A DNA stretch of 64,000 nt from Chloracidobacterium sp. (GTDB lineage: Bacteria > Acidobacteriota > Blastocatellia > Pyrinomonadales > Pyrinomonadaceae): NCBI GenBank assembly GCA_016715795.1, contig JADJXP010000002.1:1116001-1180000 (forward strand), read 5' to 3'. This document shows positions 18,943 through 26,559 of the stretch, in pieces; the stretch's first letter is position 1; the number at the start of each line of letters is the position of its first letter. Under the pieces are notes generated by a model that was not told where the DNA came from, made no database searches, and saw only the letters and a list, made by a program, of their open reading frames with translations. The position numbers and the translations under genes are program-made.

Positions 18943-19845
18943 ATGGACAGTATTACAGCCAATCTGGACGAGCAAAAGGCGGCCACCATGCGCGACCGGA
19001 TCGCGGCTTATATAGAACTCACAAAGCCTCGAATTGCCTTTTTGCTCGTGTTGACGTCGGCGGCAGGGTTTTATCTCGGTTCATTGGGAGCCTTCGATTG
19101 GGTGCTTTTCGCCAACTCGATGATCGCGATCGCGCTGCTGGCGTTTGGCGTTGCGACGCTTAACCAGTATTGGGAGCGTGACCTGGACGGGCTGATGCGA
19201 CGCACTGCAGAGCGACCTTTGCCGACGAGAACGATCACGCCCGCGGAGGCATTGGTATTCGGAATTCTGCAGTGTGTGCTTGCGGAGATTTACCTACTTG
19301 TGGCTGTAAATGAGATTACCGCGCTGCTCGGGCTGGCAGTGATCGTCGGATACGTTTTCGTTTATACGCCGCTAAAGACCCGGACTAGCATCTCGACTGC
19401 CGTAGGTGCCATTCCCGGTGCTTTGCCGCCTCTGATGGGTTGGACGGCTGCTACCGGCGAGATCAGCATGATGGCATGGGCGCTGTTTGCAATGCAGTAT
19501 TTATGGCAGTTCCCACACTTTCTCGCTATCGCATGGCTGTATCGCGACGAGTACGCCAAGGCCGGCATCCTTATGCTGCCTGTCGTCGAACCGGCCGGCC
19601 GCATCACGGCGCGGCAGATAATCCTCTACACGATAATGCTTGTGCCTGTCAGCCTCGCTCCGTTCTTTTTCGGTGTGTCGGGAATGGTATTTCTGATTGG
19701 AGCGGCCGCTCTCGGCGTTGCGTTCCTGGTTATCAGTATCCGGGCCGCCATCGCCCGGACGAACGCGCAAGCGAGGTTCCTCCTGCTGGCTTCTGTTATT
19801 TACCTTCCTCTGCTCTTCATACTGATGGTCGCTGACAAACGCTGA
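18943..19845 (+). CDS. ctaB: Protohaem IX farnesyltransferase (haem O synthase)
   Basis: 300-residue UbiA-superfamily membrane enzyme that attaches a farnesyl chain to haem B to make haem O for haem-copper oxidases. Key motifs are present: YIELTKPRIAFLLVLTSAAG near the N terminus, NQYWERDLDGLMRRTAERPL (Asp-rich prenyl diphosphate site) and the second loop region PLMGWTAATG. About eight or nine membrane segments. First gene of a ctaB-ctaE-DUF420 unit in which stops and starts overlap (TGATG). Confidence 0.95.
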   Translation: MDSITANLDEQKAATMRDRIAAYIELTKPRIAFLLVLTSAAGFYLGSLGAFDWVLFANSMIAIALLAFGVATLNQYWERDLDGLMRRTAERPLPTRTITPAEALVFGILQCVLAEIYLLVAVNEITALLGLAVIVGYVFVYTPLKTRTSISTAVGAIPGALPPLMGWTAATGEISMMAWALFAMQYLWQFPHFLAIAWLYRDEYAKAGILMLPVVEPAGRITARQIILYTIMLVPVSLAPFFFGVSGMVFLIGAAALGVAFLVISIRAAIARTNAQARFLLLASVIYLPLLFILMVADKR

Positions 19846-20561
19846 TGGAGATCGGGACCGCCGACATTGTCGAAGAGATCGTTGAACCCGGAAAGCGTCG
19901 GACCTCAGGTATCGGCGGCTCAAACAAACCCGGCAACGGAAAAGGCCGCGGCCCGAACGGTCCGGGCGGCGACCGGCCCGATGACGGCGACGCGGAAGAT
20001 CGCTTTGCTCCCGAAAAATCGCGTATCTTTACGGGCTTTCTGCTGCTCGTCGTCGTGATGACCTTTGGCGGCTTGATAGCGGCCTATGTGGTGATTGCCA
20101 CGAATAACGTCGCCGAATGGCACCCATTCGACCTGCCAATCCAGGTGTGGCTTAGCACGGTAATAATTATTGCAAGCAGCATTACCTATCACTTCGGAAA
20201 GCTCGCGACGGAACGCAACGACCAGCCGTCGGCTAAACGCCGGTTTATCGCGACCACGGTCCTCGGCGCGGCCTTTATCTCGTCACAGATCCTGGCGTGG
20301 ATTGAACTTACGCGGCGCGGCCTCTACATCTCGGGGAATCCTTATGCAGGCTTTTTCTATATCCTGACGGCCGTGCACGCCGTCCATGTGATCGGCGGCG
20401 TTGCGGCGCTCGGCTCGATACTGCTTCGCGTCTGGAATCCGACATCGATCGAGGACGAACTCCTGAGGCGCCGTTCAGTAGCTCAGGTCGTCGGCTGGTA
20501 CTGGCACGTAGTCGGAGCGCTGTGGCTCGTGCTGTTCATCTTGCTCGGATTCTGGAAGTGA
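19845..20561 (+). CDS. ctaE: Cytochrome c oxidase subunit III
   Basis: 238 residues. The first about 60 residues are a hydrophilic Gly/Pro/Asp-rich extension that is unusual for the family. The membrane core (from about residue 62) has the COX3 helices, with FISSQILAWIELTRRGLYIS, FYILTAVHAVHVIGGVAALG and the C-terminal SVAQVVGWYWHVVGALWLVL. Subunit III stabilises the oxidase and its proton uptake. The start overlaps the ctaB stop by one base. Subunits I and II are not in the window. Confidence 0.92.
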   Translation: MEIGTADIVEEIVEPGKRRTSGIGGSNKPGNGKGRGPNGPGGDRPDDGDAEDRFAPEKSRIFTGFLLLVVVMTFGGLIAAYVVIATNNVAEWHPFDLPIQVWLSTVIIIASSITYHFGKLATERNDQPSAKRRFIATTVLGAAFISSQILAWIELTRRGLYISGNPYAGFFYILTAVHAVHVIGGVAALGSILLRVWNPTSIEDELLRRRSVAQVVGWYWHVVGALWLVLFILLGFWK

Positions 20562-21007
20562 TGGACCTGCTCCATATCTTTCCACACATCAACGCTTCGC
20601 TCAACGGCCTTAGCGGGCTGTTCCTACTGACGGGCTTTGTATTTATCCTAAAGCGGCGTATTCATCAGCACCGCTTGTGCATGTTGGCGGCGAGCGGCAT
20701 CTCGGCGTTGTTCCTTATTAGCTACATAACACATCATACTTTGAGAACATACTATTTTGGTCTCGGCCCGACGAAATTTACCGGTGAAGGTCTTATCCGC
20801 CCGATCTATTTCACGATACTCACGTCACACACGATACTAGCCGCGCTTGTCGCCCCATTTGTTATCATGACGCTCCACCGAGCTTTAAGAGGCCGGTTCG
20901 ATGCTCACCGGAAGCTCGCTCGGCTCGTCTATCCGATCTGGCTGTATGTATCTGTCACCGGCGTAGTCGTATATTTGATACTCTATCAACTCTATCCTTC
21001 CCGATGA
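20561..21007 (+). CDS. DUF420 membrane protein (CtaM/YozB-like)
   Basis: 148 residues, four or five membrane segments. The start is ATG 20561, overlapping the ctaE stop by one base; an upstream in-frame start at 20522 would lie inside ctaE. Conserved histidines typical of DUF420 occur in LHIFPHINASLNGLSG, RRIHQHRLCML and SYITHHTLRTYYFG. DUF420 proteins are linked to haem-copper oxidase assembly (CtaM in staphylococci), which fits its place after ctaB and ctaE. Confidence 0.88.
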   Translation: MDLLHIFPHINASLNGLSGLFLLTGFVFILKRRIHQHRLCMLAASGISALFLISYITHHTLRTYYFGLGPTKFTGEGLIRPIYFTILTSHTILAALVAPFVIMTLHRALRGRFDAHRKLARLVYPIWLYVSVTGVVVYLILYQLYPSR

Positions 21008-21134
21008 TCTTTTCTCGCATCGTAGCGTCTCTGCGTTGCAAGTAGCGCTGGAACAACCCAATCTTTGGCCCGAGCATCAAACTCCTTGAAATAACCGGCG
21101 ATTACTGCTATTATTTCATTGTTGAAAATTCGAT

Positions 21135-21262
21135 CACCGAATTCCGGCTTGTGCCGGAAGCGGGGGACCCATTGATCCCGAGCACTCGGGAAACGGGGGC
21201 GAATCATCGCAAGATGAAGGGATACTCTTTCGTTCCTAGCCCGGCAGCTAACCTCGTAGGTG
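21135..21262 (+). ncRNA. Cyclic di-AMP riboswitch (ydaO/yuaA type)
   Basis: The conserved blocks of the ydaO aptamer appear in order: CACCGAAT at 21135, GCGGGGGACCCA, GGGGGCGAATC, AAGGGATAC, and the highly conserved CCCGGCAGCTAACCTCGTAG near the 3' end, closing with GGTG at 21259-21262 that pairs with CACC (P1). Recognised from the known consensus; no covariance search was run. The aptamer class binds c-di-AMP and normally turns off genes for potassium uptake, osmolyte transport or cell-wall hydrolases. The next 300 bases contain two terminators and no convincing gene. Confidence 0.88.
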
Positions 21263-21286
21263 TGGCAAAGAAGTTAAGATCCTAAG

Positions 21287-21309
21287 ATCGGCTTCCCAGG
21301 CTGATTTTT
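21287..21309 (+). terminator. Probable expression-platform terminator of the riboswitch
   Basis: ATCGGC / GCTGAT six-pair stem (one G-T) with a seven-base loop at 21287-21305, followed by TTTT. It lies 24 bases after the aptamer, the usual place for a ligand-controlled terminator. Confidence 0.65.
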
Positions 21310-21345
21310 CAACATTTGTAGCAGACATCCGGTCTTCTCAAAGAG

Positions 21346-21376
21346 AAAGTTCCGCTCGGCAACGAGCGGAACTTTT
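21346..21376 (+). terminator. Strong intrinsic terminator
   Basis: AAAGTTCCGCTCG pairs perfectly with CGAGCGGAACTTT around a GCAA loop (21346-21375) and is followed by T residues. There is no ORF between this hairpin and the riboswitch. The remaining gap 21377-21534 shows nothing convincing. Confidence 0.85.
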
Positions 21377-21534
21377 GCGTTTGTGGATAGCTGATATCCC
21401 GCTGACGCAACTATATCAAATTTGCTTCTTATTCCACGGGTTGAAGCTTACGGCTACGATCACACGAATACGACGCCTTTCAGAGTCCCTTCTCTCAAGA
21501 CAAGAACAATTTTCGCGAAACCGTTCGGTTGCGC

Positions 21535-21564
21535 TTGACATATGCAACCGAGTGGTTGCATACT
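21535..21564 (+). promoter_or_regulatory. Promoter with embedded ArsR operator
   Basis: TTGACA (-35, 21535-21540) and CATACT (-10, 21559-21564) are 18 bases apart. The perfect palindrome ATGCAACC-GAGT-GGTTGCAT (21542-21561) fills the spacer and overlaps the -10 box. It lies just upstream of the arsR-like start at 21578, so repressor binding would block polymerase. Autoregulation is inferred. Confidence 0.75.
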
Positions 21565-21577
21565 TCTGTTCGACGTT

Positions 21578-21898
21578 ATGAAACGAGATGTTTTTCAGGC
21601 AATTTCCGACCCGACAAGACGGGCGATCATCGCGTTGATCGCTTTGCAGGCGATGACGCCGAATGCTATTGCTTCGCATTTTGAGACATCGCGGCAGGCG
21701 GTGTCTAAGCACCTGCGGATACTGACCGAATGCGAACTTGTAACGCAAGACAGCCGCGGCCGCGAGGTCTATTACCGTTTGGAGATCGACAAGATGAAAG
21801 AGATCGACGAATGGTTGGAGCAATATCGCAAGATCTGGGAGACGCGATACGACCAGCTTGATGAAATGTTTGCAAGATTAAAGAAAGAGGAAGAGTAA
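21578..21898 (+). CDS. ArsR-family winged-helix repressor
   Basis: 106 residues, start ATG 21578 (an in-frame ATG at 21542 lies inside the operator and promoter and is rejected). The fold is visible as [20 protein letters not shown], then [20 protein letters not shown] (recognition helix) and a beta-wing [12 protein letters not shown]. No metal-binding CXC motif is present, so it is of the non-metal ArsR type commonly paired with AHSA1/SRPBCC genes. It is followed by such a gene one base after its stop. Likely autorepressor acting on the palindrome in its promoter. Confidence 0.9.
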   Translation: MKRDVFQAISDPTRRAIIALIALQAMTPNAIASHFETSRQAVSKHLRILTECELVTQDSRGREVYYRLEIDKMKEIDEWLEQYRKIWETRYDQLDEMFARLKKEEE

Positions 21899-21899
21899 C

Positions 21900-22400
21900 A
21901 TGGGAATGGATTTTGTTGTAGATATAGAGGCGAAGACAGTCTCGATAACAAAAGAGTTTTTGGCCCGCATCGATCTGGTGTGGGACGCATATACGAAACC
22001 TGAATTGCTTGATCAATGGTGGGCGCCAAAGCCGTTTGCTTCGCGCACGAAGGTACTCAATTTCGAAGTCGGCGGACGCAGATTTTACGCAATGGTCGGC
22101 CCCGACGGAGCCGAGCGTTGGGCGGTGCAGAGATATACTTCGATCACACCAAAAACCAATTTCAAGTTCTTTAACGCCTTCGCCGACGCCGATGAGAATC
22201 TTCAACTGCCCGGCTCGGATTGGGATTTCAATTTCACCGATCAAGGCGATACGACGAAGGTCAGCGTCTCGATCTACAACGAATCGCTCGAACGCATGGA
22301 ACGCATCCTGGAAAGCGGCTTTACCGAGGGAACCGAAGCGCAGTTGAAGAACTTGGAAGATCTCTTGGCGATCCTATCAGCCTCAAAGGGAGCAGCGTAA
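21900..22400 (+). CDS. SRPBCC/AHSA1 domain protein
   Basis: 166 residues forming a START-like lipid- or ligand-binding fold of the activator-of-Hsp90-ATPase-1 (AHSA1) family: [42 protein letters not shown] and the C-terminal helix [20 protein letters not shown]. The pair ArsR plus AHSA1 is common in soil bacteria; the ligand is not known. Translated from the same message as the repressor. Confidence 0.88.
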   Translation: MGMDFVVDIEAKTVSITKEFLARIDLVWDAYTKPELLDQWWAPKPFASRTKVLNFEVGGRRFYAMVGPDGAERWAVQRYTSITPKTNFKFFNAFADADENLQLPGSDWDFNFTDQGDTTKVSVSIYNESLERMERILESGFTEGTEAQLKNLEDLLAILSASKGAA

Positions 22401-22406
22401 GATCTG

Positions 22407-22452
22407 GCCACGAATGCACGAATAGAATATCAGGAATTCGTGCATTCGCGGC
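22407..22452. repeat. Hairpin-forming inverted repeat (CACGAA type)
   Basis: GCCACGAATGCACGAAT (22407-22423) and ATTCGTGCATTCGCGGC (22436-22452) pair at 16 of 17 positions, the remaining one being a G-T wobble, around a 12-base loop. It lies between the AHSA1 gene and the DUF1801 gene. It resembles the CACGAA-rich repeat at 53971-54040. Confidence 0.7.
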
Positions 22453-22473
22453 TTCCTGCTTCTTGATTATTAC

Positions 22474-22905
22474 ATGAACGTAAAACAACAGATCAAAAAC
22501 TACATCGCCAGCCTGCCTGAGCCAAAACGTGGCGAGATGCAAGAGCTTCACGAAATGATCTTGCGCATCAAGCCGAAGTGCAAATTATGGTTCCTCGACG
22601 GCAAGGACGACACGGGCAAGGTTGTCTCTAATCCGAATATCGGCTACGGCTCACGAGACCACAAATACGCCGATGGAACGACCAGCGAGTTTTATCAGAT
22701 CGGTCTGAGCGGCAATAAAACCGGTATCTCGGTCTATATCCTCGGTATCGAAGACAAAAAATACCTCGCCGAAACCTATAGCAAAACCCTTGGCAAAGCC
22801 ACCGTCACCGGCTATTGCATCAGGTTCAAGACAATCAAGGATATAAACACCGACGTGCTCGAAGCGGCAATACGATTTGGGTTTGAGAATAGGAATGAAA
22901 ATTAA
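22474..22905 (+). CDS. DUF1801 domain protein
   Basis: 143 residues. The start MNVKQQIKNYIASLPEPKRGE and the core GYGSRDHKYADGTTSEFYQI, SGNKTGISVYILG match the DUF1801 (YdhG-like) pattern, a small alpha/beta fold of unknown biochemical role. Part of a run of short accessory genes on the plus strand. Confidence 0.75.
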   Translation: MNVKQQIKNYIASLPEPKRGEMQELHEMILRIKPKCKLWFLDGKDDTGKVVSNPNIGYGSRDHKYADGTTSEFYQIGLSGNKTGISVYILGIEDKKYLAETYSKTLGKATVTGYCIRFKTIKDINTDVLEAAIRFGFENRNEN

Positions 22906-22907
22906 AT

Positions 22908-23576
22908 ATGGCGACTGAATGGTATAGATGTGAGTCGTGGACACGAGCCGAAGAGGAACACTTCTTTGCTAAGTTGGGTCGCGCAAGAAAAGGAGGGCGT
23001 GCCCAGTACCTAAGGATTCAGGCATTCCATCTAGCTGAAAGTGGAGATTTGAGGCGATTAGAGGCGGCCGAATCGCTCCTTAACAGGATCTTGACCGATT
23101 ATCCAGATGATCGAACTCAAAAAAGTATGACTCTGAGTCAACTTGGGGCAATTTACCGAATTCGTGGGAACAACGGTAGAGCATTAGATTACTTCAAGCA
23201 GGCGGTCGATTTCGAGAAAGAATTTCCCAACGTCATCACAGGTGCTCGACTGAGTTTTGCTGAAATCGTTGTTGAAGACGGCCGGAGCGAATTGTACGAC
23301 GATGTAGAGGAGCTTCTCGTTACTGAGATCGAGAAAGGCGGATTCTTCTTTCCGGAACAACGGTACGTCAGTTCGTCAATTCTTTCCGTCATCTACGGTT
23401 CGAAAGGTGACCAAAAAAAGGCGAGGGCTTATGCCGACATCGCAGAAAGTAACGCAACAGCCACGACCAATGCTCTTTGGAATCCTCGAAAGAATAAATT
23501 AGGGCTGGTCGAGGTAAGAAACGACTGGTTGGACCGGAAAGTGAGGCAAGCTCTTAGCTTCGCTAAAAAACAGTGA
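22908..23576 (+). CDS. Uncharacterised TPR-like protein
   Basis: 222 residues, no signal peptide, so cytoplasmic. Helical repeats resembling TPRs are visible at RLEAAESLLNRILTDYPDDR, TLSQLGAIYRIRGNNGRALD and SILSVIYGSKGDQKKARAYA. The N terminus is rich in aromatic and charged residues (WYRCESWTRAEEEHFF). Start two bases after the previous stop. No family recognised; a scaffolding role is plausible. Confidence 0.6.
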   Translation: MATEWYRCESWTRAEEEHFFAKLGRARKGGRAQYLRIQAFHLAESGDLRRLEAAESLLNRILTDYPDDRTQKSMTLSQLGAIYRIRGNNGRALDYFKQAVDFEKEFPNVITGARLSFAEIVVEDGRSELYDDVEELLVTEIEKGGFFFPEQRYVSSSILSVIYGSKGDQKKARAYADIAESNATATTNALWNPRKNKLGLVEVRNDWLDRKVRQALSFAKKQ

Positions 23577-23594
23577 CAACTACTGGAGAGAGTG

Positions 23595-24200
23595 ATGAGA
23601 AAAGTAATCGCATGTGAATTTATGACGCTCGATGGCGTAATACAGAATGAGGAAAATGACGGCGACGGGTTTAAGTGGGGCGGGTGGTTTTTTGGGTATG
23701 CGGACGAGGCGACCGGAGCGGTAGTGCAGGAGCGGCTGGCGAAACCGGTCGATCTGCTGTTGGGACGAAAGACGTTTGCCGCATGGGAGACGTATTGGCC
23801 GACGCATTCGAACTTTTGGCCGAACTGCATGACCGCGACGAAATACGTCGCTTCAAACACGCGCGACTCAAGCGATTGGCAGCCCGCCGTTTTCCTGAGC
23901 GGCGATCTTGCGGAAAATGTAAGCAAGCTGAAACAAACGGACGGCCCCGACCTTCACGTAATGGGAAGCGCTGATATGCTCCAGACGCTGTTCAAAAACG
24001 ATCTAGTTGATGGACTCGAACTGATGATCTTCCCGATCACGCTTGGCCCCGGCAAACGCCTGTTTGCCGATGGAACGATCCCCGCGTCATTCAAGGTCGT
24101 AAGCAGCCAGATCAGCCCGAACGGCGTCATCATCGCCTCCTACGAACGCGACGGCGATGTACGATCCGGCGGCGGCCCGCAGATAAAAGAGGATGAGTAA
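23595..24200 (+). CDS. Dihydrofolate reductase family protein (RibD C-terminal domain)
   Basis: 201 residues. The pattern [36 protein letters not shown], then [20 protein letters not shown] and [19 protein letters not shown] is that of the RibD_C/DHFR-like reductases commonly annotated as dihydrofolate reductase family. They bind NADPH, and their substrate is usually unknown. Start ATG 23595, preceded by CTGGAGAG; a GTG one codon earlier is possible. The last 12 residues are non-conserved. Confidence 0.88.
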   Translation: MRKVIACEFMTLDGVIQNEENDGDGFKWGGWFFGYADEATGAVVQERLAKPVDLLLGRKTFAAWETYWPTHSNFWPNCMTATKYVASNTRDSSDWQPAVFLSGDLAENVSKLKQTDGPDLHVMGSADMLQTLFKNDLVDGLELMIFPITLGPGKRLFADGTIPASFKVVSSQISPNGVIIASYERDGDVRSGGGPQIKEDE

Positions 24201-24288
24201 AATGCGTTTCGTCGCGAAGTTGAGTGTAATGAAGGTGTAGTGCCAGCGTGGAAATCGAAACGAAAATGAGCATACAATAAACCCGCAG

Positions 24289-24468
24289 GGCAACTAGCCA
24301 CGTGCTTTAGCACGTGGTAGTGTATCGCGAATATTCGGTCAGGGCGATTTATCGTCCTTACAAATTTGCAGAACCGAACTGTTAAAAGCCGGATCTAGAA
24401 GGACGTTAAAACGCCCTTCGATAAAATTTGACAATCTGACCACGCCGTAAACGGCGTGGCTAATTGCC
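24289..24468. repeat. 180-bp palindromic MITE/REP-like element
   Basis: The ends GGCAACTAGCCACG (24289-24302) and CGTGGCTAATTGCC (24455-24468) are inverted repeats (13 of 14). Just inside each end is a perfect eight-pair hairpin: CCACGTGC-TTTA-GCACGTGG and CCACGCCG-TAAA-CGGCGTGG, loops being complementary to each other. There is no ORF inside. A further small palindrome (GCCGC-GAAAA-GCGGT) follows at 24466-24480. This occupies most of the 433-base gap between the DHFR-like gene and the next ORF; nothing else is seen there. Confidence 0.8.
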
Positions 24469-24633
24469 GCGAAAAGCGGTTTGGGCAAAGCCTGGCTACA
24501 CTCAAGCCAACTGAGACCCAGATCTCGCCAAACGCCAGTACCAAGTTAAACTACGAATGAGATGCCGACGTAAAAACCGGCGCCCCTCATATAGAAGAGA
24601 ACGATTAGAATAAGGTCGCCGGAATCTAACCTC

Positions 24634-25170
24634 ATGGAACCTCTCGAAGAGACGCTGAATCATTTGTATCCTGACCGCGTTATCCGGCTTGACGACAGAA
24701 ATTCTATTCCTGGCAATGAATATATGGTTTATGTATTGGGGCACAACAACATTGCCATAGTCGTTGGTCACGGAAAAAGAAACAGGGCCGCGGTAATTTT
24801 TGATGATCTTAACCGTAAGACTCCTGCCCACCTGAAGGCGTTGTTGGTAAGGATATATCGTCTACTTAATAACTCTGGCTTCGACCGTTTTATCATTTCT
24901 TGTGGTGACAAGAACGCGGCGAAGACGATCGAAAAACATCTGCACAACGAGATCGGGGGGAATAGTTGTGCGATTCCGGAACCGTTAATGAAATCTCTGA
25001 CGGACGGCATTAGAGATGACTATGCACTGTTATTCCTGAATCTAGCGGCTTGCTCCTCATTCGATGGCCTCCACGATTTAAGAAAGTGGCGACGAAAAGG
25101 CCTGATATCGGACTCCACATGGGGAGTTTTATCGAAAAAACTTCGGCTGGAAGAATTGAACTGGAACTAA
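24634..25170 (+). CDS. Hypothetical protein
   Basis: 178 residues, no signal peptide or membrane segment. An alpha/beta pattern is visible ([20 protein letters not shown], then [20 protein letters not shown]), suggesting a small Rossmann-like or GIY-type fold, but no family is recognised. The C-terminal part, [20 protein letters not shown], is basic. The Shine-Dalgarno is weak. Codon use appears more AT-rich than neighbours, so it may be an acquired gene. Confidence 0.55.
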   Translation: MEPLEETLNHLYPDRVIRLDDRNSIPGNEYMVYVLGHNNIAIVVGHGKRNRAAVIFDDLNRKTPAHLKALLVRIYRLLNNSGFDRFIISCGDKNAAKTIEKHLHNEIGGNSCAIPEPLMKSLTDGIRDDYALLFLNLAACSSFDGLHDLRKWRRKGLISDSTWGVLSKKLRLEELNWN

Positions 25171-25184
25171 GAGCCCGAAAGATT

Positions 25185-26045
25185 ATGAAGACGATAACTT
25201 ATTTTCTAACAATGCTCCTGTCAACCGTCGCATTCGCACAGCACAAGCCAACGGCGGGTTATGCACCGGTCAACGGGTTGAAGATGTACTACGAGATACA
25301 CGGCAGCGGCGAGCCGGTGGTTTTGCTGCATGGGGCGTTTATGGCGATCTCGGACGACAACTGGAGTGTGTTGATCAACGAGCTTGCCAAAACGCGGAAG
25401 GTGATCGCGGTCGAGATGCAGGGTCATGGGCGGACGGCGGACATCAAACGCGATATTGCTTATGAAAACCTTTCGGACGATGTTGCCGGGCTGCTTGACT
25501 ATTTGAAGATCGAAAAAGCAGACATTATTGGCTACAGCCTCGGTGCCGGTACGGCAATGATGACGGCGATCCGCCACCCGGAAAAGGTGCGAAAGGTTGT
25601 CAGCATTTCGCACCCGATCCGCCGCGACGGTTGGGTTCAGGCTGCCAACGACTTTTGGCCAAACTTCTCGTTAGAAATGATGAAAGGAACACCCGCCGAA
25701 ACCGAGCGCGAGAAGCTTAATCCAATTCCCGGCAGCTTCCCCGCTTTTTTCGCTCACATCAAAGCGGCGGCGATGCGCCCGTGGGATTTTGGTGCCGATA
25801 AATTCAAGGCCACCAAAGCGCCGATGTTTTTCATCTTCGGCGACGCCGACGGTGTGCGGATCGAGCATATCGCTGAAATGTACAGCCTCAAAGGTGGCGG
25901 CCATATCCATGGCGATATGATGCCGCGTTCGGAATCGCGGCTCGCCATCATCCCCGATACGACGCACGTCACGCTGATGAACCGCATGGCCGTCATCATC
26001 CCAATGATCAGCGACTTCTTCGACGCAAAGCCCCCAAAAACCTAG
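25185..26045 (+). CDS. Secreted alpha/beta hydrolase
   Basis: 286 residues. The frame opens at 25050, but ATG 25185 starts a signal peptide ([19 protein letters not shown]) and lies after the stop of the previous gene. The alpha/beta hydrolase core has VVLLHGAF (oxyanion region), nucleophile elbow GYSLGAG (Ser about residue 123), an acid in [13 protein letters not shown] and a histidine in [10 protein letters not shown]. Substrate unknown; similar proteins are esterases or lactonases. The last codons lie in a tandem duplication (26026-26096). Confidence 0.88.
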   Translation: MKTITYFLTMLLSTVAFAQHKPTAGYAPVNGLKMYYEIHGSGEPVVLLHGAFMAISDDNWSVLINELAKTRKVIAVEMQGHGRTADIKRDIAYENLSDDVAGLLDYLKIEKADIIGYSLGAGTAMMTAIRHPEKVRKVVSISHPIRRDGWVQAANDFWPNFSLEMMKGTPAETEREKLNPIPGSFPAFFAHIKAAAMRPWDFGADKFKATKAPMFFIFGDADGVRIEHIAEMYSLKGGGHIHGDMMPRSESRLAIIPDTTHVTLMNRMAVIIPMISDFFDAKPPKT

Positions 26046-26096
26046 CTAAACATCCTCGCCGCAAAGCCCCAAAAACCTAGCTAAACATCCTCGCCG
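26026..26096 (+). repeat. Tandem 36/35-bp duplication spanning a gene end
   Basis: Two adjacent copies (26026-26061 and 26062-26096) are identical except for one C in a C-run. The first copy contains the last codons and TAG stop of the hydrolase gene; the second is non-coding. Near-perfect identity points to a recent slippage or duplication. Confidence 0.9.
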
Positions 26097-26157
26097 TGGC
26101 CTACTCTGTGGTGCGAAGGCTCCGAAAGCGGTAGAATGCGAACACTGAGGAGAGGTT

Positions 26158-26559
26158 ATGGCAAAAGTTACAGGAATTGGCGGCGTGTTCTTCAAAAGTA
26201 AAGGAAAAGGAGCCGATCTTGGGGCGTGGTACAAGGAAAACCTCGGCATCGAGCTTGAAAGTTGGGGCGGAGCCATATTGCGTTGGGCGGACGATAAGGC
26301 CGACGACGGCGGGCTAACGGTCTGGAACGCGGCGGACCACGATACAAAGTGGTTCAACCCAAGTGAATCCTCGTTCATGATCAATTACCGCATAGATAAT
26401 ATGGACGAAATGCTCGCCCGGCTAAAGCAAAACGGCGTCGAGATCGTCGGCGGGCCGGATCTGGCTGAGAACGGCAAGTTCGCCTGGATAATGGATCCTG
26501 ACGGCAACAAAGTAGAACTTTGGCAGCCGATGGCTTGGGACGAGAAGAATAAGCAATGA
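26158..26559 (+). CDS. VOC-family (glyoxalase/bleomycin-resistance fold) protein
   Basis: 133 residues with the paired beta-alpha-beta-beta-beta modules of the vicinal oxygen chelate fold: KVTGIGGVFFKSKGKGADLG, WYKENLGIE, then MINYRIDNMDEMLARLKQNG, and ending in IMDPDGNKVELWQPM with the metal-ligand glutamate. Substrate unknown. The stop overlaps the korA start by four bases (ATGA), so it heads the same transcript as korA. Confidence 0.88.
   Translation: MAKVTGIGGVFFKSKGKGADLGAWYKENLGIELESWGGAILRWADDKADDGGLTVWNAADHDTKWFNPSESSFMINYRIDNMDEMLARLKQNGVEIVGGPDLAENGKFAWIMDPDGNKVELWQPMAWDEKNKQ

Noticed and set aside
20992..21207. 71-residue minus-strand ORF after the DUF420 gene
   Set aside because: It overlaps the conserved c-di-AMP aptamer and has no protein-family features; the RNA explains the conservation better.
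21375..21581. Short plus-strand ORF between the terminator and arsR as riboswitch target
   Set aside because: It starts inside the terminator hairpin, has no ribosome site, and runs through the arsR promoter and operator.
24289..24505. CRISPR array or tRNA cluster in the 24.3-kb gap
   Set aside because: The repeats are inverted hairpins, not direct repeats with spacers, and no tRNA cloverleaf forms.
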